64,000 bases of DNA, from the NCBI GenBank assembly GCA_015680685.1, contig MNCI01007634.1, positions 418,548 through 482,547 of the forward strand, given 5' to 3'. Shown here piece by piece: positions 23,554 to 33,957 of this stretch (position 1 is its first letter; every line of letters starts with the position of its first letter). The notes under the pieces were generated by a model. That model was not told the DNA's origin. It did not search any database and saw only the letters and a program-made list of their open reading frames with translations. The translations under genes and the position numbers were made by a program. This DNA is from Gnetum montanum (taxonomy: Eukaryota > Streptophyta > Gnetopsida > Gnetales > Gnetaceae).

Positions 23554-26500
23554 CTAGGGCTCTTCCTCTTCCTCTTCATCCACTGTTCTTCTAGGTCCTA
23601 CACCATCACCTGGAACCTACATTAAATGAAAATAAAACAATAAATTAGCTAACAAATAAGGTCACATGCAACATTATAATAAAGTAAATAAAAATAATGT
23701 AAACTAGACCAACCTGAGAAGGACCTACATCCATGTCTAGGGGCATCCTATAGAGGCCTACCTCCAACTATTAAAGGATTCCATCCTCCTCACCAAGGTC
23801 AATACCTGTGAGGGTTTTCCCTTTCTCTACAGCTATCCATGAGGGCAGCCTTGGTGAAAGCCTAGCAAAAGTGACCTCTCCTGAAGGTATAGTGATGTGT
23901 CTCCCCAAGGTTCCACTCACCACTACATTGCTGGCGAATATTTCATAAGCCTATGTTGCACCGGTTGCATCAAGAAATATCTCTTGACAACAATGCTCCA
24001 TAGACTCATCTTTGTACTTTTTACGGTACATCTTGCATTCTTGCTTGTAGTGGTGCTTGTGATTCTTTTGAGTCTAGCCCCATTAGTACACTTTCACATT
24101 GTAATCCTTCCAGTCTTAATTCTTTCTTGCTAGTAAGTCCATTTGCAACCATTGCCCAATCACCTCATGGGTAGCTTCATTCTTGCTCCGTACAACTAAC
24201 TAATACCTAGCATAATTAATTTCAATTATACACCAATTTCAATCTAGTTTGTCACATGCCACCAAGAAGTCATAACTGGACTACAAGTCCTCCAATTTTG
24301 CATCCTGACTTGCCCCCTTCTCCTGAAGCTCTTGCACCCATTTCTATAGGTGCTCATTAATGTGCCTGCACTTCCACAATGCTCTAGTGGAGTACAACAT
24401 GCATTTTCTTGTCTCATCATACACGTGGCAAGGCACTTACTCCACCTCAAGAAAAAAATCAAACATGACATCAACCTAAACTGCCCTGTTTGGGTCCCAC
24501 TTAAGTTGTGAACCTTTCATTACATAATAGGCAAGTTAATGTTAGCCACAAACCAAGTAAGAAAATTAGTAGAAAAAAATAATAATGAATAATAAAAATA
24601 GACATACCAATCCCAGGGTCCATTTTTTGTATACAATCTATCATGTCATCCACCAAGCCTTGCATGAAGTCAAACATATCCGGAGCCTCCATCCATGGTT
24701 ACATACGAAAGGTGGATGTGGATGCTAGGCATTCAGAAACACCAACAACTGCAATGTAACACACTTAGTGATTATCAAATAGCCAACAGCCAAGGGTGTA
24801 AGAGTTAAAAAATAAAATTAAAAAAATGAGAGAACAACAAAAATAGAAAAAAATATAATACAAAAAATAGATGGTGGTGCAAAGCTCCTACCCAACAAGC
24901 CCTCGAATGTGAGAGCAAGGGGATCATCCATCTGCATGTCATCAAAGAAATTTTCAAACTCACCCCCTTCAAACTACAATCCTTCCTCCTTGAGCTACCT
25001 TAGCACTTCAGTAGCTTCTCATTCCTCTTCATTTTCCATTTGTCCCTCAAGTTGAGGAACATCATCCTATAAAGGCTCTTCTACCACTGCAAGGGTCCTC
25101 TTACCTACGTTATGCAAGTTAGATTTAGAATTATTAATAATAAGTATGGCACATCATATCAATATCCAATAATGCATACTTACTTATAATTCCTAAGCAT
25201 ACATCGTGAAGCTTAAACCAAAGTTTCTTACCACCCTCCTCTACTTTGCATGCAGGCTCCTCCGTGGGGCATGGTTTCTTTATCTTTATTCTGGATGATC
25301 TCACTACCTCAGCAATGACTCATTCCCCTCTCGTTGCATTACTAGTGTTGGCTGGTGGGGCCTCCCCAGCACTATCATGTGTGTGGTACGATCATCCTAC
25401 ATTGCCCCTGGTCATTATTGAAAACAACTCGCAAATTGCCTCTGGAGGATCCTATGACCACGTGGTGTTAAACAAGTGATGGATCCATAGCCTAGAGATT
25501 TTCCTTTAGTCTTGCACCACCCACTACCCTTCCTCATGAACCACCAAAAACTCCATGAATCATCATAGGCATGCTACAAAGAACGTGAAGTGCACATGTG
25601 ATCTTGCCTAAAGGTTGTGACACAACCTAATCATTTCAGCATGTAGGCCACTAGCAAGGTGAAAGGCCCAGTTGCACCGCATCTCCTCCTCTATTACATC
25701 CCTCATCACCCAAGCTTGCTCAACCCCCAGAATCTTTCCTTGGGAAAGAAGCTTTGGGACTACATGAGCACAAAAAATTGGGTAGAAGTGGACCACGAGT
25801 ACCTTCATGTCCTTTACTAGTATTCCTTTGTAGACCTTGGAAGTGCCCAACCATTCCTCAATGTTCCCTCTATGGTCTAAGTCTTTGTCAATCTTTTCTG
25901 CAACTCGTAGGCCCTTAAAGGGGATGCCGAAGAGGTCCACAAAGAATTCATTCATAATTTTGAAGGTCACCTGCACATCATAGGCTTGTGTGCTAAAGTG
26001 ATTGACACTCTCAATAAAGAAGTTAATCACAGCAATCATCTTGGCCACTAGGATACTTGGGCTAATAGCCAAGAAAAGATCCATGATCCTAGCCTATTGA
26101 AGATTCCTCGTTATTTCCACTAGGGCATCATAGCACAACCAACGTTGTGAACTCTCAACCTGACCATATTTAATGATGAGGGTGGCCTCAATGTGACCTA
26201 TGGCAACCATCGTGACTTCTCTTGACTTAACCATGGCTGCAATAAGTGATGGTAAAATTAGCAGCATGAGAAAAATAAAGTAGAAAGCACATAAAAATGA
26301 ATGAAACATGACTCACATGGCACAAATGGTGTGTTGGGTGCTAGTTGGCAGGGCTAAAACCTCCTCCATGCTCAGTATGCCAATTGCCCACTTAGGATCC
26401 AACCAGCTGAGAGCTCGGCACTTCTCATAAGATTTAGAATATCAGTGAGGGAGTTCTGCTAAATCTTCCCCAATCTACCCAATCATTTCCATACAAACAT

Positions 26501-27309
26501 TCTCAAAAGATGAGAATTCCTGTAGAGTAGTGAGAGTCAAATTCAACACCCCTCTTCATCATGGATGCCATCTATGTCAATGCTAAACCTAGCAATGGAC
26601 ATGAGTGGTTAGTATCTTGAGTCATAATATAATAGGTAGTACAAGAAATCGTAAGAGGACTCACCCTCTAGCAAAATACATTGTCCCAGGTGGATTCTAG
26701 AAAAGAGTGTGTATGTGTCGGGCAATGAATAAGATGTTGTTCTTGTTGTAGCACTAAAATTCTAGCATATCCTAGACCCTGGACAAAGTCCTAAGGCCCT
26801 TGTGGCCTTGACCTAAACTCCATAATCCTTTTTTGCTAGCATGCTCATCAAATATGAACCTTAAGATGCCTTGGTTCACCTCAGGCAATAGTGTTTCTGT
26901 TATGATGCCCATTGCTTCTACCACCAAGTGTGACCATATCATCACACTAAAGTGGCAAAGCAAAAATTCTAGGAATTCTTGCACTCCTAACCTGAACCAT
27001 ATGGCTTGGTGACCCACATGTGTGTCTAGTGCAGGTATGTTTGACAAAGGCTTACTCATGCAACACAAGATACCCACTAGCTCAACTATGACAAGGATGG
27101 GTTTTAGCAATATTCTACGGCCATAGCAGTGATGAAGAGAGTGTTAGCATTGGATACAAAAATTGAAAATATGCATAAAAATTAGACTTAACATATTAGC
27201 AAAAAAATCTTAACTCCCTTGCCAAGCCCCACAAGAAAGAGATGTCAGTATACCCATCTAATGTGCCTAGTCCCCAATAGGGCATAGCACTAACATCTAC
27301 ATTGCACAT
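23554..27309 (-). pseudogene. Element B antisense gene with eight exons (~1012 aa, unknown function)
   Basis: Exons (minus strand): 27309-27215, 27114-26665, 26588-26317, 26236-25232, 25104-24892, 24748-24608, 24513-23714, 23616-23554. All seven introns (100, 76, 80, 127, 143, 94, 97 bp) are GT-AG, for example GTGAGT...GCAG and GTATGT...AAAG. Exons total 3039 nt and phases agree at each junction. The ATG at 27309 follows an in-frame TAA. Product: hydrophobic N-terminal domain (KPILVIVELVGILC, ETLLPE, RHIHTLF), middle domain (ATLIIKYGQV, MNEFFVDLFGIPFKG, 25608-26234) faintly like plant-transposon-associated domains, acidic exon, charged coiled coil (24450-24000), tail EEEEEEP before TAG 23556-23554. 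About three dozen in-frame stops, many at Gln, and a compensated frameshift pair inside exon 3 show decay. Homologue in A at 9393-13070. Confidence 0.72.
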
Positions 27310-27349
27310 TTACAAACATTATAACTTTGAAAAATATCAAAAAATTCAC

Positions 27350-27660
27350 TAACTATTGGTTACGCTCCCCATAGAGTGTAACCTTCAAAATAACAAAATT
27401 TTTTCTAACTGTCGGCCATGCTTCCTGTAGAGCATAACCCTCACAACTACAAAAAAATTCTAAGTGTTGGCTACACTCCCCATAGCACGTAACAACTACA
27501 AAAGTTTTCAAAGTGTTGGCTATGCTCTCTACCGAGCATAACAACTACAAAAATTTTTAAGTGTTTAAAAATTTCAAGCTATAGAGTATGCTCACTGCAG
27601 AGTGTAACTTGTTGACTATGTTACTTGCAAAGCGTGACTCCAGAAATTCAAAATTTTTCT
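27350..27660. repeat. ~55-bp tandem array of element B before the antisense gene
   Basis: Five to six units, period 45-60 bp, core like 'tacgctccccatagagcgtaac' with inverted ends (TACGCT...AGCGTA), spacer 'aactacaaaaattttctaagtgtt'. The unit text, including 'ctaagtgttggctatgctc', also occurs in the B LTR (16980-17620). The array lies directly upstream of the antisense start at 27309. Confidence 0.75.
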
Positions 27661-28740
27661 AACATTTTTGTTACTCTTAGGAACATACCCTAGCATGACA
27701 GCCATGACCATCATAGTTACCCCACCTAGACCATCATGCTCTGTATTCACCTTCAAGCCACCTTGGCTAAGCCCTGTCCCATGTCACGTGCAAGATGCCA
27801 AAAAGCCCATATCCTGCATCATGCATGGAACACTAAAAAGGCCTTGTCCCACACCATGCCCAGGATGCAAACCCTCAACACATAAAATCCAAACCAAAAA
27901 TGCACCACACACACTCCCTCCCTGGCCATGACTCATGGCAGCTGTAGTGGTGGTGGTGGTCCTTACCCAAGGCAAGCTACTTTCAAAACCCCAAAATCCT
28001 AAAAGTGAACAAGAAGAGGGGACAGAAATCACAAGGGAAGAGCGTAGCGCCTTACCTTGTCAATGGCATCTCCTTCTGGTCCTCTATACACACCCTAGGA
28101 AGGCATCTCAATGTGCATTCTCTTTCATCCATGTTGATGAGGCCAAGGTGTTGGCATTCACTATGGCACATCATGGTTGATCATCATGCTCTTGCTTTCT
28201 TCCTTCTCTTTGTTACGCTCTAACTTCCTCTCTTTCATCGCTACGCTCTATCTCCCTTCACCTTAGCCATGCTATGCTTGGTGACTATTTGCTTCAACTT
28301 TGAAAATGATAGGATTGACTATGGTAAAACTCATATTTATGCCCTTTTGAGTTGAAGGACACATCACCCTCCCAGGGACTATCCTGTGTCCCACGTGTAA
28401 CACAAGACTATCCCATGTCCCATGTGTAATGTGGGATGAGCATAGCACCCAGAGTTAGAAAATTTTTCTAACTTTTCCAGCATCCCCATACTTAGAAAAA
28501 AATTTTTCATTTTCTCTGATTGCCTAATAAACACCCAACTTAGCCCCACATTTAAAACCTTCCAAGCCTTACTTAAACCCATGCTTTCCACATAAACCAT
28601 GGCACGCTACAACCTTAAACTAGAAATTTTATGTCCAATTAAGGGCCAAAAATTACTTTATATACTTTACATTGTCTTCCTTATTTTATGCATTTTACCT
28701 TATTAAGCTAGGTGTTGCTTGACATTTTTCTAATTATTTT
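27661..28740. other. Remainder of the element B intron
   Basis: No credible coding sequence. It holds one ATGGCC-type unit (about 28598-28630) and ends in the pyrimidine-rich tract of the sense acceptor. Open frames at 27668-28223 overlap on both strands and have no family features. Confidence 0.5.
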
Positions 28741-28744
28741 GTAG

Positions 28745-30090
28745 GATTTTTTGGAAGATTGCAGAATCAATGCATACGAGCATCTTCACTCATCCTTGGT
28801 CTTGATTGGACCTTATGATGATTCTATGAGATGTGTAAACACTGAGCTCATAGACTTTGAGCCTATAACTCATTGCACAAACATAGCATCCCTAGAAACA
28901 TCTCTAAACTGGTCGGACCATCTAGTTAGAGCTCTAGACCTAGAGGTAGGTGATGTAACCAAGGATCCTCTCATAGAAGTCCCTGTAGTAACATGTAAAG
29001 GTGAGGCAAAGACATTGAAACTTAGTTCTTTGTTAGAGCCTCAAATCAAACAAAGCATCTCTAAAATTCCAAATGATAACATTAAGGCATTCGCATGCTT
29101 CTACAAGGACATGCCAGGCTTGGACCCTTGCATAATACAACACAACATTATCCTTGATCCTCACATAAAACTAGTTAAAAAAAAAAAGCTTGCAAAGTCA
29201 AACCTGAGGTCGCATTGGCAATTCATAATGAGATCACTAAGCTTTACAAAGCTGGTTTCATTCAAGCAATTAACTACACTAACTAGATTTCAAACATCAT
29301 AGTTGTCCCTAAAAAATGGAAGTATATGCATTTGCAGAGACTTCCAAGACCTAAACAAGGCAACCATCAAAGATGATTTCCCATTGCCTAGTATTGACCA
29401 ACTTATTGATACTACGGCTGGTCATGCCTTGTTATCCTTCATGGATAGGTTTTCAAGGTACAACCAAATTCAAATCAACCCAGAGTAGTAGCTCAACACC
29501 ACCTTCATGACCCCTTNTATCAAAACCAATCACATGCTAGGCTTTATAGTATCAGAAGCAGGTATACCGATAATGTTAAGGCTATCACTAAATCAGTGCT
29601 ACCAGCAAACCTTAAGGAGCTATGTGAGTTACAAGGTAGATTATAATTCATACATAGGTTTATTGCCAAGTTGACCGATAAGTTGCAGCTAATGCAACAT
29701 TTTCTCAAAAAGGTAATCCACTTTGAGTGGATAGCTCAATGTCAAGAGGCATTTGACAACCTCAAAAGAAGCTGGCTCAACTTTTGATAGTCTACCCTTT
29801 ACAAGTAAATAAGTCATTCTACATTTACCTTGCAACCTCAAACATGTCCATTGCTTCTCTGCTTTGCCAAAAGTGAGATGATGGCTCATAGGTCCCTGTT
29901 TACTACTTAAGCCATGTGCTAGTGGCCCACAAAGTGAAATACAATGATGTAGAGAAGAACTATCCTACCTTAGTCTTTGCACTTAAAAAGTGGAGACACT
30001 ATCTTTTCCACAGTCAAGTTAACGTTATCTACAAAAATAATGTACTCCAGGCGATTACTATGAACATGTACGAAAGTAGTTAAATTGCAC
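28745..30090 (+). pseudogene. Element B reverse transcriptase and gRH (core missing)
   Basis: Opens at the probable splice acceptor. N-terminal linker to about 29150 (IEVPVV..., LEPQIKQ), RT fingers and palm start (GLDPCIIQHNI, KNGSICICRDFQDLNKATIKDDFPLPSIDQLID, LLSFMDRFSRY). At TFMTP-N (29517) the frame jumps to HMLGFIVSEAGI; compared with A about 100 residues are missing, including the whole YxDD region. The thumb/connection (RFIAKLTDKLQ) and gRH remnant (YLSHVLVAHKVKY, about 29890-29945) follow with several frameshifts. Normally RT copies the genomic RNA to cDNA in the particle; this copy cannot. Confidence 0.85.
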
Positions 30091-30790
30091 AATGGAAGGA
30101 ATAACTACGAAATTTGATGTGCACTACATAGCACAAGCATCCACAAAGGGTCAAGCAATAGCTGCACAACTCACGACTTCACCCATAGACAATCAAGCAA
30201 CAATAGATTCAGAATTTTCAAATGAGCATGTCAATGGCATAATTCAAGCACCTACAAACTTTGAAGTAATTTTACACTTTAATGGTGCTTCAACCACACC
30301 AGGTAGTAGTGCCTCTACTATTATCATGTTTCCCTCTAGGTGATCCAACCCTTCACATATCATTTTGCATTTCCTTGCACAAATAATGTGGCAGAGTATG
30401 AAGGTTTTCTTAGAGGTGTCTTAACAGCTCATGATTTAGGAATTCAAAACATAGCAATCTGAGGGGATTCATAGCTTGTTGTCAACCAATTCACAAAGGT
30501 TTATGCTTGCAAGGCACAACATTTACAACCTTATTGCGATTTGGCAAAACACTTGCTCAAACAATTTGCAATCGTAGATGTCCAACATAGTCCCCATAAC
30601 GAAAATGCCATTGCTGATACATTAGCCACTTTAGCCTTAAGCATAGCTCCAAACATGTTTTCTACATTACCCACTTTGATAATGGATTACACTAAACCTA
30701 TAACTCAAATAACAAGCATCGCATCTATAGACGTGACAAGCACAACTCACGCCCAAGAGTGGTATGACAATATTAAGACATACCTCTAAT
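30091..30790 (+). pseudogene. Element B additional (plant-type) RNase H, aRH
   Basis: A second RNase H after gRH, diagnostic of the Tat lineage. Visible: HFNGASTTPGS (first catalytic Asp changed to Asn, about 30278), NVAEYEGFLRGVLTAHDLGI (Glu kept, about 30390-30450), GDS (third position kept, 30465), NENAIADTLATLAL (Asp kept, 30601-30640). Stops and one frameshift near 30340. The acquired aRH is thought to take over RNA removal, with gRH drifting to a structural role. Confidence 0.83.
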
Positions 30791-30879
30791 AGGGAGAGCC
30801 TCTGCAAATCTAACATTTGCCAAAAAAAAAAAAGACACAATATGAAAGCAATCATGGTAGTATGTCCCGGTAGGTGATA

Positions 30880-32006
30880 GCACCTTGTGTCGTAGATCCT
30901 ATGATGGAATATTGTTAACTTGTGTTAGCGTTAGTGAAGCACAAACAATTGTCAATCAAGTCTATGAGGGACTATGCGAAGGCCACATAGCACCCAAGGC
31001 AATGGAAACAAAAATCAAATGCCTATGCTATTATTGGCCTTACATGGAGTGCAATTGCATTTCCAAGGTCAGAACATGTAACATCTATCAGTGACATGGT
31101 AACCTAATGCATGTGCCACCCACTAAACTACATACTATGTAGATCACATGGTTTTTCCAACATTAGGGGTTGGATATCATAGGACCTATAACACCTAAGT
31201 CTTCCACGGGACATAGCTTTATCATAACCACAACCAAATACTTCACCAAGTGGGTTGAAGTCATTTCTCTTATGAAGACAACATTACAAAAAGTTTGCAA
31301 ATTTATTTTAGACAACCTAATGACCTGATCTAGCCTACCCATGACTATAGTCATAGACAATGAGCCATAATTTAGTAGTGCAAAAACTAAAGCCTTCTAT
31401 GAACACCTTGGCATTAAACATTCCTTTTCATCACCATACTATCCATAGGTGAATGGCCAAGTAGAGGCTATAAACAAAGTCATCCTCAACCTTCTAAAGA
31501 ATATGCTTACCAACAGCAAGCAACGATGGCATGAACAACTAGTCTATGCATTATGGGCCTACTATACGATATGTAAAACAGCAACAGGTAAGATGCCATT
31601 TAGTCTTTTGTATGGATCTAAAGCAATGTTTCCTCTTTAACTATAGGTCCCATCACTCCATATGATCCTCTTGACCTTCATTGATGAGGTTCAGAACAAC
31701 AAGTTGAGAATCATTAACCTCAACTCTATACAGAAGGAGCACATATAAACACTGGATCACATCGAGTGGTACCAGGAAAAGCAATGGAAAAAGCACCATC
31801 ACAATTAGCATCAACACCCAATCAAGAAGGGGGACCTAGTCCTCAAGGTTGTTCACAAGCCCACGAAAAAATTCTCAGCTAACTATGAAGGATCCTTCTT
31901 GGTCATCAAGGCCTATGACAATGGAGCATTCGAGCTTGCTGATTTATATGGAAATGAGTTTGTCAATTTAATTAACCACTCATACTTGAAGCTATACTAT
32001 GCTTAG
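30880..32006 (+). pseudogene. Element B integrase (degenerate)
   Basis: Zinc-binding N-terminus (VYEGLCEGHIAPKAMETKI, CYYWPYM, RTCNIYQ), core with GLDIIGPITPKSSTGH (first Asp kept, 31172), VIDNEP (second Asp kept, about 31345), and YYPxVNGQVEAINK (Glu kept, 31438-31480). C-terminal SH3-like part KGDLVLKVVHKPTKKFSANYEG then LINHSYLKLYYA, TAG at about 32004. Several stops (TAG/TAA) interrupt it, some at Trp or Gln positions. Same end motif (INHSYLKPYYM) in A. Integrase joins the cDNA to the chromosome. Confidence 0.85.
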
Positions 32007-32029
32007 TACGCAGTGCCATGCCAACGACA

Positions 32030-32390
32030 AAGTAAGGTAAGCAAACATCTACTATGACATTAAACTAGCATAGAACTTCTGCTATGACATTAAACTAGAT
32101 AGAACATCTGCTACAGTGTTAAACTAGCATAGAATGTCCCTGGGCTGTGACGTTAAACTGGCATAGAATGTCCCTAGGCTATGATGTTAAATTGGCACCC
32201 ACAACATGGTCCACTATGACCTTAAACTAGCAATCCACCATCTGCTATGATATTAAACTAGCACAATCATCTACTAAGACCTTAAACCAACACATCATAG
32301 TTTTCTCGGACCTTAAACTAGGTTCATGGTCTACTGGGACCTTAAACTAGTATGGCATGTTTTCTACCAAGACCTGAAACTAGGTTCACA
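32030..32390. repeat. TTAAACTAGCA-type repeat cluster in the element B 3' UTR
   Basis: About nine units of 35-55 bp, 'ctgctatgacattaaactagcatagaac' and variants, starting 25 bases after the pol stop. The same motif family marks the start of the sense intron of A and B. Confidence 0.8.
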
Positions 32391-33944
32391 ATTTAGTATT
32401 CATAGTTCAACAAACATAGTTCTGAGGACAAGCGAGCATGAATACTTCCAATCCTCCATTGCTTGCCCACACATCTTGGGCAAGATGGGGTGGGGCATTG
32501 TAGTTCTAGAATGAAGTTCACATCATCAAGAAAAAAACCCTCTAGAACATTTCTGGCGTCACCATCCTTGGCATCTTGCTGATCTTTTAGAGATTCCTTT
32601 TAGCATCTTGTTGACCTTCTAGAGCTACCACCACCATCACCAATCATCCTAGTCAAAGCTCTCACTTTCAACATCACTTGCTAGAGAACCAAAGGTATTG
32701 TGGCCTAGCCACAGCACTACCATCCTCTAATCCTCATCATTTCCTAAGCTTGAAAGAGCATCTAGCAATGCAATTCTCTACTATGCTATGTAGTTTCCTA
32801 TCTCATGTCCTTGGTGAGGACTCCCAAGCACTTGCATCACCAACACCTTTAGCCACTTGGGTGCTCACTTCTGATGTGGTTGCTATAGCTTTTGCAACCT
32901 ACTGCCACTGGTGCTAGCACTAGCCTTCCTGCTTTGGAAATTACATGCACCTACAACTAACATAGCACTCGTGGCCCTTACAGTGCCCTTGCAAACAGGA
33001 CTTCACCTTTATCTCACATGATGCCTGTTTTTCTTGTTTTCTCTATGTTGTGTTTGCAAGATGAAGCCTTAGTGATTTCATTCAAGGATGCATTTCATCG
33101 TAGTGGCAAGTCACCACACTGCTCTGATGTGTCCAGTTTAACTCACCAAGCTACTTAAGAGTGCACATCCCTACTTCCCCGCTATAGCCAATTCACCTCT
33201 ACCTCTTGATCTTACATTTTCCTACACTCCCTACAAGCTTCTTTAATGCACGTGGTACCTTTCCTATAGTCAACCGCAAAACCCATGATGGATGTAACGC
33301 AACTCGTCCCATGGGGAGCCTTTTTGGGCTAGTCAAAGCCCCAAGAAAATGTAACATAACTCATCCTGGGGAGGAAACATCTATCCTATAGATGCGACAT
33401 GGTTGCTTCTAAGGAAACTTTGTTAAGTGGCACATAGTCCACCTGGCAACAAAATATCTTCAAAAAAAAGAAATAAGAAAGCAAAAAAATATTAAAAAAA
33501 AGTGAAAGAGAAGAAAAATAAAACCAAGAACAAAAGAAAAATGGGATGAAACAAGTGCCCAAGTAAAATAGCATAGTTGTCGTTTCACAATTGGCCCCAA
33601 ATCCACCATCTCACAAGCACTTCGATGAGAGCTCAAAATCCTGTGGGCAAGCCATCTCTGCATGTTGACTCCCTCACAAGCACTCCGACAAGTGATCATG
33701 CTTTGGCAAAAAGCCATCATAATGCTACATCCCATAGTCACATGCACAATGAGCATCCTTTCCACTTGTTATCCCTTGACCCATCTCCCTAACCTATTTC
33801 CTACTATACTTTATTTCCTTAGCACTCTCAAGCATAGTGAAGCATTATTTAATTAGGCACTGCCAAGTAGTGTTAGTGTCATGTTCACTATGGTGTTTTG
33901 TATTCTTTGTTGACGTCTCTTAGGCCAATCCTCCAAACATCAAT
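32391..33944 (+). other. Element B 3' untranslated region
   Basis: No credible coding sequence. It contains an A/G-rich stretch at about 33455-33545. The last ~60 bp ('tattctttgttgacgtctct...') match the end of A's 3' UTR (41490-41536). Confidence 0.6.
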
Positions 33945-33953
33945 AAAGAGGGG
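33945..33953 (+). other. Polypurine tract, element B
   Basis: AAAGAGGGG, four bases (CCAA) before the 3' LTR TG. A has AAAGAGGA five bases before its 3' LTR. Likely plus-strand priming site. Confidence 0.8.
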
Positions 33954-33957
33954 CCAA

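Larger units (their letters stand above)
22877..28744 (+). other. Probable sense-strand intron of element B (protease to RT)
   Basis: Donor CAG|GTTAGA at 22877; acceptor after a pyrimidine-rich stretch with a possible branch point ('ctaattattttgtag'), AG at 28743-28744. RT opens directly after it (GAT TTT TTG GAA) and the in-frame codon just before is TAG, so the ORF has no upstream start of its own. Both sides are phase 0: gag-pro ends ...NLHQ and RT continues DFLEDC. The intron would be 5868 nt and contains the whole antisense gene. Ogre elements are known to use an intron at this place; whether this one is spliced is not tested. Confidence 0.6.

Noticed and set aside
25246-25479. 77-codon plus-strand frame in element B
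   Set aside because: Shadow of exon 4 of the antisense gene.
27668-28223. Overlapping open frames of 70-90 codons on both strands
   Set aside because: Low-complexity composition, no family features and no counterpart in element A.
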